The notes under the pieces: model-generated | The model's database searches: none | Told to the model about the DNA's origin: nothing | The model's input: the letters and a program-made list of their open reading frames with translations, nothing else | DNA from: Listeria floridensis FSL S10-1187 | GTDB lineage: Bacteria > Bacillota > Bacilli > Lactobacillales > Listeriaceae | Reading direction: 5' to 3' | NCBI RefSeq assembly: GCF_000525875.1 | Contig: NZ_AODF01000006.1 | Location: 30,998-94,997 of the forward strand | Length of the DNA: 64,000 nucleotides | Made by a program: the position numbers and the translations under genes | Shown here: positions 52,294 through 63,096 of the stretch, piece after piece | Layout: each line of letters starts with the position of its first letter | Position numbering within the stretch: the stretch's first letter is position 1

Positions 52294-52410
52294 TAAAAAG
52301 ATGACAAATTTGTAAGCCTGTACGCCTACTTTGTCACTTTTTCAGCAGGAAAAATCCAATTTTTTATTTTATAATGAAATCATACTAAAATCAGAAAGAA
52401 GGATCAATCT

Positions 52411-52779
52411 GTGAAAAAATCATTAATTGTTATTATCACAATCGCCGTGATCATTCTTGGTCTTGCTTTTGCAGTCGGCTATTATTTCAAAAATTATAAT
52501 CATATCGGCGCAGACAATTATTATGTATATATTGATAAAGACGGCCAAAAAGAGACTTCGAAGGATTCCACTGGCGAAACTTTTGTTCAATATAAATACA
52601 CTTTGATGGGTTATAATAAAAATGGTGACTCGAAAGAGCTAGCATTTACTGCTCAGAAAAATTTGCGTAATGGTGCCTATTTAAAAATCTATTACAAAAA
52701 GGATAAAGGTGTTACTTCCTATGAAGAAGTCAGTAAAAATGACCTTCCCGAAAAGGCGTCGGCTAAATTAGCAAAATAA
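52411..52779 (+). CDS. YxeA family protein (DUF1093)
   Basis: 122 residues. An N-terminal hydrophobic helix (VIITIAVIILGLAFAVGYYF, about 6-25) acts as an uncleaved signal anchor or signal peptide. The rest is a small beta-rich domain with DNYYVYIDKDGQKE and YKYTLMGYNKNGDSKEL, the YxeA/DUF1093 pattern. Found exported in many Firmicutes; function unknown. GTG start at 52411 behind AGAAGGA. From memory this gene lies between rpsD and tyrS in other Listeria too. Terminator follows. Confidence 0.85.
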   Translation: MKKSLIVIITIAVIILGLAFAVGYYFKNYNHIGADNYYVYIDKDGQKETSKDSTGETFVQYKYTLMGYNKNGDSKELAFTAQKNLRNGAYLKIYYKKDKGVTSYEEVSKNDLPEKASAKLAK

Positions 52780-52780
52780 A

Positions 52781-52832
52781 AAAAAGCAATGAGAACTTCC
52801 CTTTTGAGGAAATGCTTCTCATTGCTTTTTTA
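52781..52832. terminator. Bidirectional terminator between yxeA-like gene and tyrS
   Basis: Arms AAAGCAATGAGAA/TTCTCATTGCTTT with a branched loop, flanked by A and T tracts on both sides. Confidence 0.8.
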
Positions 52833-52833
52833 T

Positions 52834-54355
<1,522 letters not shown>

Positions 54356-54404
54356 CTATACCTTTAGTTATAGCATATCTTTTTTCTGATCGTCAACTAC
54401 TAAT

Positions 54405-55404
54405 TTATTTTGTTGTCCCGCGAAGTTTTTCGCTATGCGGTAAAACAACTGTTTTTTCTTCTACCTCTTCATTTGTCATGAGCTTAGTAAGAAGACGCAT
54501 CGCCACTGCCCCAATATCATAGAGCGGCTGCACAATCGTTGAGAGCTGCGGACGGCTCATCAGTGTAAGTTTCGTATTATTGCTTGTCATAATTTCAAGC
54601 TCGTCCGGAACTTTCACACCCGCATCAAGGGCAGCATTCAGGACGCCGATTGCAAGTTCATCATCTGTCACAATGGCAGCGTTTGGACGTGTAGCAAGTT
54701 TATTTAACTGTTCAAAAGCGCGAACTCCAGCTGTATAATCATAGTCTGCTTCAATGACATAGTTCTCATCGTATTTAATTCCAGCTTCTTGAAGTGCTTC
54801 TTTATATCCTTCTAATTTTAATTCGCGGTTCACAGGTTCTTCAAGCGATCCTGTTACAAAGGCAATCTGTTTATGTCCATTTTGGATGAACATTTGAACT
54901 GCCGCTTTCGTTGCCTCGCGATAATCAATATTAACGGAAGCAAGCTTCTGTTCCATATCAACTGCTCCTGCGAGTACAACAGGTGCCGGTGAACGGTCAA
55001 ACTCTTCTTGAAGCTGGCTTGTGATTTTTTCGCCCATGTAAATAATACCATCCACTTGTTTGCCAAGCAAAGTGTTTAACACTTGCAGCTCTTTATCTTC
55101 ATTTTCATCGGAGCTGCTTAAAATAATATTGTATTTGTACATCGTTGCGATATCTTCAATGCCTCGTGCAAGCTCTGCATAAAAAACATTGGAAATATCC
55201 GGAATAATCACTCCGACAGTTGTAGTCCGCTTACTTGCCAAGCCTCGTGCTACAGCATTTGGGCGATAGCCCAGTTGATTGATCACATCTAAAACTTTTT
55301 TTACGTGTAACTGGTTTAACATTCGGATTTCCGTTCACTACACGTGATACCGTTGCCATTGAAACGTTTGCTTCACGTGCCACATCATAAATCGTCACAT
55401 TCAT
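54405..55404 (-). CDS. ccpA: Catabolite control protein A (frameshifted as given)
   Basis: LacI-family regulator of carbon catabolite repression; binds cre sites with Hpr-Ser-P. ATG 55404 ([20 protein letters not shown]) starts the helix-turn-helix, with the hinge helix [15 protein letters not shown] near 47-61. The T7 run 55296-55302 breaks the frame between VTRKK and VLDVINQLG; six bases give 332 residues, the exact family length. The effector domain [20 protein letters not shown] follows. As given, the DNA-binding domain would be cut off. Probably a sequencing error. Confidence 0.95.
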
Positions 55405-55484
55405 CTCTTTTCACTCTCCACAAATTGATATTCAAAAGGAAAAATATTCCTTCATGTAAACGTCATCATTTTAGCCTTCATCTT

Positions 55485-55513
55485 ATAATACGATAATCTG
55501 TTGTGTTATGCAA
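55485..55513 (-). promoter_or_regulatory. ccpA promoter
   Basis: TTGCAT (55508-55513), 17-base spacer, TATTAT (55485-55490) on the minus strand, 80 bases before ccpA. Confidence 0.65.
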
Positions 55514-55514
55514 T

Positions 55515-55603
55515 TGAAATCGCTTCTGTTTTTCATTAATTTTCATATTGAATAAGCATTAAAACGGTTATTTCATACGCTTTTCACTATGAAATCGCTT
55601 TCT
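55515..55603. promoter_or_regulatory. Two cre-like sites upstream of ccpA
   Basis: TGAAATCGCTTTCT (55590-55603) matches the CcpA operator TGWAANCGNTNWCA at all but the last base. TGAAATCGCTTCTG (55515-55528) is a weaker copy directly upstream of the -35. Suggests autoregulation. Confidence 0.45.
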
Positions 55604-55613
55604 GAATTTCGTT

Positions 55614-55647
55614 AAAGAAAAACAGACCAATCTACATTGATCTGTTT
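55614..55647 (-). terminator. Terminator after aroA
   Basis: Arms AACAGATCAA/TTGGTCTGTT around a six-base loop, followed by TTTCTTT on the minus strand. Confidence 0.7.
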
Positions 55648-55655
55648 CAATAAAT

Positions 55656-56741
55656 CTATTTTTTAGCTAACTGTAATAGATTGGAAGCTAAAATTTCTTC
55701 CCAAAAAGCATCGAACTCAGGTAAATTCATTTGTTGGGCAGCATCGGAAAGTGCAACGGCTGGATCTGGATGTACTTCAGCCATAACGCCATCAGCCCCA
55801 ACTGCAAGTGCCGCTTTTGCACATGGAAGCAATAGATCCTTTCGACCCGTAGAGTGTGTCACATCAACCATAACTGGAAGATGGGTCTCTTTTTTTAGGA
55901 TCGGAACTGCAGAAATATCAAGTGTGTTACGCGTTGCTTTTTCGTAGGTTCGGATACCCCGTTCACATAGAATAATTTGTCCGTTTCCTTGCGACATGAT
56001 GTATTCAGCTGCACCGATGAACTCTTCAATGGTCGCTGCTAATCCGCGTTTTAAAAGAATCGGTTTATTCACACGTCCTGCTTCTTTTAGCAATTCGAAG
56101 TTTTGCATGTTACGGGCACCGATTTGAATGACATCCACATAATCAAGAGCTGTTTCAATATCAGCTGGAGTGACAATTTCACTGATCACGCCTAAGCCGT
56201 ATTCATCCGAAATTTGTTTAAGAATTTTTAACCCTGGAACTCCTAAACCTTGGAAGTCATAAGGACTTGTACGCGGTTTAAAAGCTCCGCCGCGGATTAG
56301 TTTCAATCCTTTTGCTCGGATCGAACCTGCTACTTGTGCAACTTGATCATAAGACTCAACTGAACAAGGCCCAAAGACGAAAACAGGTTCACCCTTGCCG
56401 ATCGGAAGTCCGTTTACTGAAACAACGGTGTCTTCCTGTTTATTTTTTCGCGATACGAGCAGCGCTTTAGAATGATCTTCTTCTTGGAGCTCAAGCCCCG
56501 CTTTAAAGATTTCTTTGAATAAATGCTCGATCGTGGAATCCTCAAATGGTCCATTATTTGCGCTAACAATTTTGTTAAGCATTTCTCTTTCGCGCACGGG
56601 ATCAAATCGTAACGATCCTTGTACTCCTTTTAATTTACCAATCTCTTGTACTAAGTTAGCACGCTTGTTAATCACTTCAAGCAGCTCAATGTTCAGCTGA
56701 TCTACTTGATTACGAAGCTCATCCAGATTATTGTTCACCAT
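55656..56741 (-). CDS. aroA: Bifunctional chorismate mutase / DAHP synthase
   Basis: 361-residue fusion. Residues 1-90 form an AroQ chorismate mutase ([20 protein letters not shown] with [13 protein letters not shown]), which in bacilli acts mainly as a feedback sensor for prephenate. The rest is a KDO8P-type DAHP synthase, joining PEP and erythrose 4-phosphate: [32 protein letters not shown], and [11 protein letters not shown]. The start is ATG 56741 ([12 protein letters not shown]), behind AAGGGCGGAAG. It is the first step of the aromatic amino-acid pathway. Upstream of ccpA, as in Bacillus. Confidence 0.96.
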   Translation of the reverse strand: MVNNNLDELRNQVDQLNIELLEVINKRANLVQEIGKLKGVQGSLRFDPVREREMLNKIVSANNGPFEDSTIEHLFKEIFKAGLELQEEDHSKALLVSRKNKQEDTVVSVNGLPIGKGEPVFVFGPCSVESYDQVAQVAGSIRAKGLKLIRGGAFKPRTSPYDFQGLGVPGLKILKQISDEYGLGVISEIVTPADIETALDYVDVIQIGARNMQNFELLKEAGRVNKPILLKRGLAATIEEFIGAAEYIMSQGNGQIILCERGIRTYEKATRNTLDISAVPILKKETHLPVMVDVTHSTGRKDLLLPCAKAALAVGADGVMAEVHPDPAVALSDAAQQMNLPEFDAFWEEILASNLLQLAKK

Positions 56742-56900
56742 ACTTCCGCCCTTCTTCTTTCGTATTGACAATTTATTTCTCATTATAGAGGATAACTAGG
56801 ATTTTGTCATTGTTTCTTTTCCACTTAATCGCTTTTAAGCGCTAAAGCGGAAAGTATAATTGTTATGATAACACTTTTAACAGTAAGATGCAAGCCACTA

Positions 56901-56935
56901 AAAAAAAGCAGTGTGAAATGATCACACTGCTTTTT
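56901..56935 (-). terminator. Terminator after ytxH
   Basis: Perfect arms AAAGCAGTGTGA/TCACACTGCTTT with a short loop, followed by a T run on the minus strand. Confidence 0.85.
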
Positions 56936-56942
56936 CAAACTA

Positions 56943-57449
56943 CTATTTTTCAATGATTTTCTTTGTTTCTTCTTTTCCTTCTTTGACCGCTGTCTTAACT
57001 TCATCTTTTGCTTTTTCAGAAGCATCATTAACCGCTTTAGAAGCCTTATCTAAATCTTTTTCCACAGCATCAACTGCTTTTTCAGCTGCTTCTTTATTTT
57101 CTTCTTTATTCTTAAGTACAACATCTTTTACATTTTTGCTTTGTTTCGAAATTGAGTCTGCAATGTTTTGTGATTTATCCTTTACCACGCCAACAAAATC
57201 GTTAGCAGAATCTTTTAGCTGACCCGATTTATCTTTGGCAACATTGCCAATTTCAATTCCTTTTTCATAAGCAATGTCTTTCCATTCCGTTCCTTTTTCT
57301 TTCAACACCCCTACTTGATCATTCAAATCGCCGCGAAGCTCTTTCCCAGATTTTGGAGCAAGTAGAAGAGCCGTAACAGAACCGATAATTCCACCGATCA
57401 AGCCGCCAATAATAAAATCTTTTACATCTAATCCGTCTTTTCCAGACAT
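56943..57449 (-). CDS. ytxH: YtxH-like general stress protein
   Basis: 168 residues. FIIGGLIGGIIGSVTALLLA (12-31) is one glycine-rich membrane segment, followed by PKSGKELR, the YtxH family mark. The remainder is a long, highly charged, alanine- and lysine-rich helix with LEA-like repeats (DKASKAVNDASEKAKDEVK). Function unknown; B. subtilis ytxGHJ belongs to the general stress regulon. Ribosome site GGAGGAA. Twenty-five bases downstream of ytxG. Confidence 0.9.
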   Translation of the reverse strand: MSGKDGLDVKDFIIGGLIGGIIGSVTALLLAPKSGKELRGDLNDQVGVLKEKGTEWKDIAYEKGIEIGNVAKDKSGQLKDSANDFVGVVKDKSQNIADSISKQSKNVKDVVLKNKEENKEAAEKAVDAVEKDLDKASKAVNDASEKAKDEVKTAVKEGKEETKKIIEK

Positions 57450-57474
57450 AACACATTCCTCCAGTTCAAGTTAA

Positions 57475-57930
57475 TTAAACAGTTTTTTCTTGATGCGCTT
57501 CTTTTGCTGCTTCTTTTGCTGCTTTATTTGCTTTCATCTTATCTTTAAAAGCAAGAATTGAATTGCTGATTGAAATGGCTTGCGCAACCTTTTTCTCATT
57601 TGCCGAAACCTTATTTGTTGCGAGTGTTGCAAGTTCGCGAACGGATTGGCTGAGACCAAGCATCGAAGTACCCACATCTCCGATTGCATCAAAAACCGGA
57701 TCAACTTTGGCTACCTTTCCATTTACATCTTCCAGCAAATCATTTGCTTTATCAAGCATCTTTTGTGCTTCCCCTGAAATCCCTTGTAGCTCTGTTGTCA
57801 TTTTTTCAACAGTTTTAGCAACTTCATCAATCGTTTGCGAAGTTGATTTCAGTGTTTTGCTTAAGTAGATCGCGATTACTAAAAGAGCGATTGCTGCGAC
57901 AAGTGCCGCAATATATAAAATAACAATCAT
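57475..57930 (-). CDS. ytxG: YtxG-like DUF948 stress protein
   Basis: 151 residues. N-terminal membrane helix (MIVILYIAALVAAIALLVIA), followed by an amphipathic helical region with heptads (STSQTIDEVAKTVEKMTTEL and on), like the DUF948 family. The lysine/alanine-rich C-terminus (KANKAAKEAAKEAHQEK) is cytoplasmic. Probably forms a complex or shares a role with YtxH; no ytxJ follows, unlike B. subtilis. Ribosome site GGTGGGAG. SigmaB-type promoter upstream. Confidence 0.9.
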   Translation of the reverse strand: MIVILYIAALVAAIALLVIAIYLSKTLKSTSQTIDEVAKTVEKMTTELQGISGEAQKMLDKANDLLEDVNGKVAKVDPVFDAIGDVGTSMLGLSQSVRELATLATNKVSANEKKVAQAISISNSILAFKDKMKANKAAKEAAKEAHQEKTV

Positions 57931-57958
57931 TTACTCCCACCTCCATATTCTTGTTTCT

Positions 57959-57984
57959 TTACCCCTTAGGCTAATATGTAAAAC
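57959..57984 (-). promoter_or_regulatory. SigmaB-type promoter of ytxG-ytxH
   Basis: Minus-strand GTTTTA (57979-57984), 14-base spacer, GGGTAA (57959-57964); near consensus GTTTAA-N12-14-GGGTAT, 29 bases before ytxG. Confidence 0.65.
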
Positions 57985-58072
57985 GTCATTGCAGCACTCA
58001 GCAAGAATGCTTACCTTTTTATTGTAGCAATTTTACTCGTTAAAAATAAAATGAAATGAATTTTTATACGTT

Positions 58073-58105
58073 TAAAAAAGCCTTTGCAAAGAGCGAAAGA
58101 CTTTC
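58073..58105 (-). terminator. Weak terminator after the peroxiredoxin gene
   Basis: Arms AAAGTCTTT/AAAGGCTTT with an imperfect stem, followed by TTTT on the minus strand. Confidence 0.35.
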
Positions 58106-58113
58106 AGATAAAC

Positions 58114-58623
58114 TTAGTTAATCGGGCATAGCCCTCCCGTTTGTAGAATTTCTAGAATGCGTAATACTTCATTTACTTCGCGAGAAATCAATTCAGAATG
58201 TACCGATTCGTACTCAATCACACCGTCTGGATTAATAATAAAGAGACCACGGCGTGACATTCCCGTCGTTTCGTTCAAGACTCCGTAACTGCGACATACT
58301 TCTTTCTCCTTATCTGAGGCAAGTGGAAATAATACTGGGCCGACTCCTCCATCTTTAGCTGAATCCGTTATCCATTTTAGATGTGTTTCAAGTGAATCTG
58401 TTGAGATACCAATTAGTTCTGTGTCCCGCTCATAAAATTCCTGAATTCTGGCGGAAAAAGCTGCAATTTCTGTTGGACAAATCAAACTAAAATCAGCTGG
58501 GTAAAACAACAAAATTGTCCAGCCCTTCAAATCAAGTGGGGCAAGCGTATGTATGCTCAAATTGGGCATTACTGCCTCCAATTGAAAAACGGGTGCTTCT
58601 TGCCCTGCCAGTCTGTTTAACAT
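58114..58623 (-). CDS. 2-Cys peroxiredoxin (AhpC/Prx1-like)
   Basis: 169-residue typical 2-Cys peroxiredoxin. The peroxidatic cysteine is in YPADFSLICPTEIAAF near residue 49 and the resolving cysteine near the C-terminus in GGLCPIN. RRGLFIINPDGVIEY is family-typical. Reduces peroxides using a thioredoxin-type partner. Corresponds in position to the Listeria 2-Cys peroxiredoxin next to murC (recalled as lmo1604). GGAGGAC precedes ATG 58623. No ahpF partner nearby. Frame intact. Confidence 0.93.
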   Translation of the reverse strand: MLNRLAGQEAPVFQLEAVMPNLSIHTLAPLDLKGWTILLFYPADFSLICPTEIAAFSARIQEFYERDTELIGISTDSLETHLKWITDSAKDGGVGPVLFPLASDKEKEVCRSYGVLNETTGMSRRGLFIINPDGVIEYESVHSELISREVNEVLRILEILQTGGLCPIN

Positions 58624-58693
58624 TTTAATAGTCCTCCTACCTAAAATCAGAGATATTTTTCATTGTATTACAGTATCATTGGTATGTAAAGAC

Positions 58694-58732
58694 TAAAAAA
58701 ACTGATCTTGCTTGGTACAAGCAAGATCAGTT
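58694..58732 (-). terminator. Terminator after murC
   Basis: Perfect arms AACTGATCTTGC/GCAAGATCAGTT around TTGGTACAA, followed by TTTTTAG on the minus strand. Confidence 0.8.
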
Positions 58733-58739
58733 AGACCTA

Positions 58740-60086
58740 TTAAAAGGCAGCTTTTTCTCCTAGTTCGGGATACTCTTGACGATTATCTAGAATTTTTTCA
58801 TAAGCAGCTTGAAATTTTTGAACATCACCCGCACCCATAAACAGAATGACAGCATCATCATATTGCAATAACTCTTCAGTGTGCTGTTCTTGAATCACAT
58901 GGTTGCCTTTCGTTTTACGAGCCAGATCATAAATCGTTAAGCTTCCTGTTTTTTCACGAGCCGATCCGAAAATATCGCAAAGATAAACTTCATCAGCTAG
59001 ATTTAAACTGTCTGCAAATCCTTGTAAAAAGGCTTGGGTCCGTGTGAAAGTATGCGGTTGAAACACTGCAACCACTTTTTTATCCGGATATTTTTGACGT
59101 GCCGCATTGATTGTCGCGCGAATTTCTGAGGGATGATGTGCATAATCATCTACTAAAGTTTGGTGTGCTTTTTCAGTCACGCTAAAACGACGTTTTACAC
59201 CTTTAAATGTTTTTAATTCGCGTTTCACTTCCTCCATGTCAAGACCTTCTTCCTGACATAAAGCAATCACGCTTAGCGCATTCATTACATTATGATCTCC
59301 ATAAGAAGGAATTTCAAAAGTTTCAATGAACTGGTCGCGATTATAAGCATCAAATGTTGTTCCTGTTGTCTTTTTAACAACATTCTTAGCAATGTATTCA
59401 TTATTTTCACCAAAACCATAATAAATAACAGGGACATCTACTACATCTTGCAAACGGCGAAGCTGAGCATCATCCCCTAGAGCAATAATGGCTTTCTTCA
59501 CTTGTTTGCCAAGTGTTTCAAAGGCATTAAAAACATCGTCAACACTCTTAAAGTAATCTGGGTGATCCCAATCAATGTTTGTCATAATCGCGTATGTTGG
59601 TTTGTAGGCTAAGAAATGTCGTTGATACTCGCAAGCTTCTAGAGCAAAGTATTCAGCGTCCTTATTTCCCTTTCCTGTACCATCTCCAATTAGATAAGAC
59701 GTCGGTCGAATAGATTCAAGCACATGTGAAAGCAACCCAGTCGTTGAAGTTTTTCCGTGTGATCCAGTCACAGCAATGCTCGTGTAGTCTCCAATCAGCT
59801 GACCTAAAAATTTATGGTAGCGGATAACTGGCAAATCAAGTTCAAACGCTTTGGCGATTTCTTCATGCGTATCAGGAAAAGCATTTCCTGCAATAATTGT
59901 TAGTCCTTCATGAATATTATCAGCGCTGAAAGGCAAAATTGGAATTTGCTTTTCTTCTAATGCTTTCTGTGTAAAAAAGTATTTTTCAACATCACTGCCT
60001 TGGACGGTAAATCCTTTATCATGTAAAATTTGTGCAAGTGCACTCATCCCGGCGCCTTTAATTCCAACAAAATGATAAACTGTCAT
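58740..60086 (-). CDS. murC: UDP-N-acetylmuramate--L-alanine ligase
   Basis: 448-residue Mur ligase that adds L-alanine to UDP-MurNAc in the cytosol, the first peptide step of peptidoglycan synthesis. The N-terminal UDP-binding part is [17 protein letters not shown]. The ATP P-loop is [13 protein letters not shown] near 108-120. [15 protein letters not shown] ([13 protein letters not shown]) and [12 protein letters not shown] are the substrate and C-terminal motifs. It lies downstream of sftA, as in Bacillus (ytpT-murC). Ribosome site GGGGG. Frame intact. Confidence 0.97.
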   Translation of the reverse strand: MTVYHFVGIKGAGMSALAQILHDKGFTVQGSDVEKYFFTQKALEEKQIPILPFSADNIHEGLTIIAGNAFPDTHEEIAKAFELDLPVIRYHKFLGQLIGDYTSIAVTGSHGKTSTTGLLSHVLESIRPTSYLIGDGTGKGNKDAEYFALEACEYQRHFLAYKPTYAIMTNIDWDHPDYFKSVDDVFNAFETLGKQVKKAIIALGDDAQLRRLQDVVDVPVIYYGFGENNEYIAKNVVKKTTGTTFDAYNRDQFIETFEIPSYGDHNVMNALSVIALCQEEGLDMEEVKRELKTFKGVKRRFSVTEKAHQTLVDDYAHHPSEIRATINAARQKYPDKKVVAVFQPHTFTRTQAFLQGFADSLNLADEVYLCDIFGSAREKTGSLTIYDLARKTKGNHVIQEQHTEELLQYDDAVILFMGAGDVQKFQAAYEKILDNRQEYPELGEKAAF

Positions 60087-60224
60087 TGTTTTGAACCCCC
60101 ATTTTTTCCTTTTCGAAGCGGGTGTCTAAAAACGAGCTAAAGTATGTTTCAAATTTCTAGACATCATCTTACTTTTACAACGTGTTTTATGTTATACCCA
60201 AATTTGAAGTCAATTCACCTGTTT

Positions 60225-60230
60225 ATTATA
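60225..60230 (-). promoter_or_regulatory. murC promoter, extended -10
   Basis: Minus-strand TATAAT preceded by TGC, with weak TTTTCT 17 bases upstream. It lies in the 260-base gap between murC and sftA, which shows nothing else. Confidence 0.5.
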
Positions 60231-60346
60231 GCACTTTCGATGAAAATAGAAAAACGATTGTTTTAAATCACGGAAAAAGGCACAAAAAAGCTTACAAGAA
60301 AGCGTTTCATTGTAATTAAGGTTGCTTTTCATCCATGCCATAAGTA

Positions 60347-62775
60347 CTAAATAGCCGGCTCGTCACTGCGCAACTTTTCGAGTTGTTCTCGAGTAATAAT
60401 CACATCTCTCGGTTTTGACCCATTCGTTGCTGATACGATTTGGTAACGCTCTAAGCTTTCCATAAGACGTGCAGCACGATTATAACCGATCCGGAAGTGA
60501 CGTTGCAGAAGAGAAGTAGACGCGGCATTTTGCTCCATCACAAAATCGCATGCCGCCTCAAAAAGTTCATCTTCTTCCTCTCGAACGGCTTCTTTCGCCA
60601 AATCCTCTTCTAAAAACAAGTAGTCTGGGTCGCCTTGCAAGCGAACATGACGAACGACCGCATCAATTTCTTCATCGCTCACATAAGTTCCTTGTAAGCG
60701 GACAGGTTTGCTCACTCCGCTTGGTAAAAATAGCATGTCCCCTTTTCCAAGCAGTTTTTCTGCACCAGAAGAATCGAGAATGGTGCGTGAATCGATCGCA
60801 CTTGAAACGGAAAACGAAATCCGTGTTGGAATATTCGCTTTGATCAAACCTGTAATAACATCAACAGATGGTCGCTGTGTCGCAACGATCATATGAATTC
60901 CGCAAGCGCGTGCTTTTTGAGCGATACGACTAATTGATTCTTCGACGTCGTTTGGAGCAACCATCATTAAATCAGCAAGCTCATCAATCACAATTAAAAT
61001 ATATGGCAGCTTAACACCAGAATGGTCAGGGTGCCCTGCCTGCTCATTATATTTCTCTACGTTTCGGACACCAGTATGCGCAAAAAGTTCATAGCGCCGT
61101 TCCATTTCGGTCACTGCCCATTTAAGGGCTGCAGTTGCTGCTTTGGCGTCGGTAATGACAGGGCTAACCAAATGAGGAATTTTATTATATGGCGCAAGTT
61201 CTACCATTTTCGGATCAATCAACAAAAGTTTAAGCTGATCCGGCCTAGCTTTATAAAGCAGGCTTACAAGTAGCGAGTTGATACAAACACTTTTACCCGA
61301 ACCAGTTGCACCGGCAATTAACCCGTGCGGCATCTTTTGCAAATCTGTCGCAATCGCTTCCCCTGAAATATCTAGACCGAGTGCAGCGGTAAGCGGCGAA
61401 GGGTTATCTTGGAAAATCGACTGCCCCATGATTTCAGCAAGCATAACGGGACGGCTGGCTTGGTTTGGAATTTCGATACCGACCGTACTTTTCCCAGGAA
61501 TCGGCGCTTCTATTCGAATATCTTTTGCTGCTAAGCTAAGTTTAATATCATCACTTAGATTCGTGATTTTGCTGACTTTTACTCCTTTTTGCGGTTGAAC
61601 TTCAAACCGTGTTACAGCGGGACCTTGTGTACGTCCGACTACATGCGCTTCCACATTAAAGTTTTGCAGGGTTTCGTTTAAAAGGTCTTCTTGCTGATCA
61701 AGCCACGTTTCATCATGATTGGATACAACAGGCGGATTTAAGAGTGATAAAGGCGGAAAATGGTAATTACCCTCCTGATTTGACGACTGCTCGCTAAAAG
61801 AGGATATTTCCATCGCAGAAGGCTTTTCTATCATAGGATCATTTTGTGGTTTATCTTTTTCTTTCACATCTTGATTCACCATCAAAACGTTAAACGGAAT
61901 ATGCGACTTTGGTGATTCAGATCGTTCCGCCGAATTTTTCTTATGTGTATCCTTCCACTCTTTCTTTTGAATCTCAGTTTTTGTTTGAAAAGCAAGTTCC
62001 TGATTTTGAATCGTTTCAAGCGCTTCTTGTTCATCTTCTTCAGCAGTACTACAAGCTTCCTCCTGATCTGCTTCAGTTTCAAACTCATGAACAGTGCTAG
62101 GATATGCATTTGATTGGATCGCCGGATCAATTGTCTCGGTAACTTCAGGTTCGGAGATATCCTCTAGATCGGATTCTGGACTATTATGCTCCACCAAGTT
62201 TTTTTCAGTTTCTTCAGAGTATGTAATTTCTGGTTGGGGCTTCTCCTCAGCAATAATTTCTGGAACTGTTTCTTCTGAGTTAACGATAGATCCATCAGAA
62301 ACCACAACTTCTTCATTAATTAATGCAATACGTTTTTTTTGAACGGCTAGCCTGCTCTGAGTTTTCATCAAGATTAAACTCAAAACGGCTTGGCCGATTT
62401 TGATAAGCAAATACAGGAGACGGAACTTCTGTTGGAATAAACGGCTTTTTCTTTACCGACTCAGATGTCGTTTGATCAGCAACGTCTTGCTTAGCAATAT
62501 GCGGAGTAGAGGGATCACTTACTTGATATGTATGTCTTCCTGTTTCATCTGGAATAAGCGGAAAACGGAAACGTCCCTTTGGGTACTCATATGCAATTTT
62601 AGTTTTGACTTTTCGCCGTTCTGGTCTAGATTTCGTAGCGCGAACCTGTCGAGATCGATCGGGCACGATTTCTTGCTTTAAAGTCGTTTTAGATTCATCT
62701 GTATTCAAATTTTTTTTCTTCGTTTACGTTTTCTTCTTCCATGTCGCCAAAGAAGAAAGTTTTTAGCCAACCCAT
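60347..62775 (-). CDS. sftA: DNA translocase SftA (YtpT, FtsK/SpoIIIE family; two frameshifts as given)
   Basis: Soluble FtsK-type translocase that moves chromosome DNA away from the closing septum. ATG 62775 (MGWLKTFFFGDMEEEN) begins a protein without membrane helices. T8 runs at 62710-62717 and 62333-62340 each hold one base too many; correcting both gives about 808 residues. A long acidic linker (to about 370) precedes the motor: Walker A GATGSGKSVCINSLL, Walker B LKLLLIDPKMVEL, and DELADLMM. The C-terminal gamma winged helix (FRIGYNRAARLMESLE) recognises orienting DNA sequences. Next to murC. Confidence 0.93.
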
Positions 62776-62996
62776 TCTACACCACACCTACATTCATTTT
62801 CTCTTGTTGATTCTATCAAAGAATTTTTAAATAATCTATTCGCGACCTTTTTGTCTGAAGCAAATCGTTTGTCCTCTTTGATTGAAACTTAGATGTTGCA
62901 ACGCTTAAAGGTTTATATAACTTAAAATTATCATGACTTTCTTTTTGCTTTTTCTGTACGATTTAACAAACATTGTATACACTTTTACATAAAAAA
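62776..62996. other. Gap upstream of sftA
   Basis: AT-rich; a 67-codon minus-strand reading frame here overlaps the IS end hairpins and lacks a ribosome site, so I do not call it. No clear promoter for sftA can be singled out. Confidence 0.3.
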
Positions 62997-63020
62997 AACA
63001 TCCGGTACCAACCGGATGTT
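62991..63020 (-). terminator. Orphan terminator next to the IS end
   Basis: Arms AACATCCGG/CCGGATGTT around TACCAA (62997-63020), followed by eight T on the minus strand. No minus-strand gene precedes it in the window; its gene presumably lies to the right of the IS element. Confidence 0.7.
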
Positions 63021-63022
63021 TC

Positions 63023-63072
63023 AGACTGTAGACAAAGTAGTGAAAAAAACTTTTGTTTACAGTCTTTTTTTT
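63023..63072 (+). terminator. Hairpin terminator in the IS end
   Basis: AGACTGTAGACAAA (63023-63036) and TTTGTTTACAGTCT (63052-63065) pair at 13 of 14 positions, followed by T8 (63065-63072). Reads into the element, so it would block outside transcription of the transposase. Confidence 0.7.
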
Positions 63073-63096
63073 GATTATACTAAGGAGAGAACTGAC

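Noticed and set aside
60301..60320. cre site in the murC-sftA gap (AAGAAAGCGTTTCAT)
   Set aside because: The spacing between CG and CA is one base short and the leading TG is missing.
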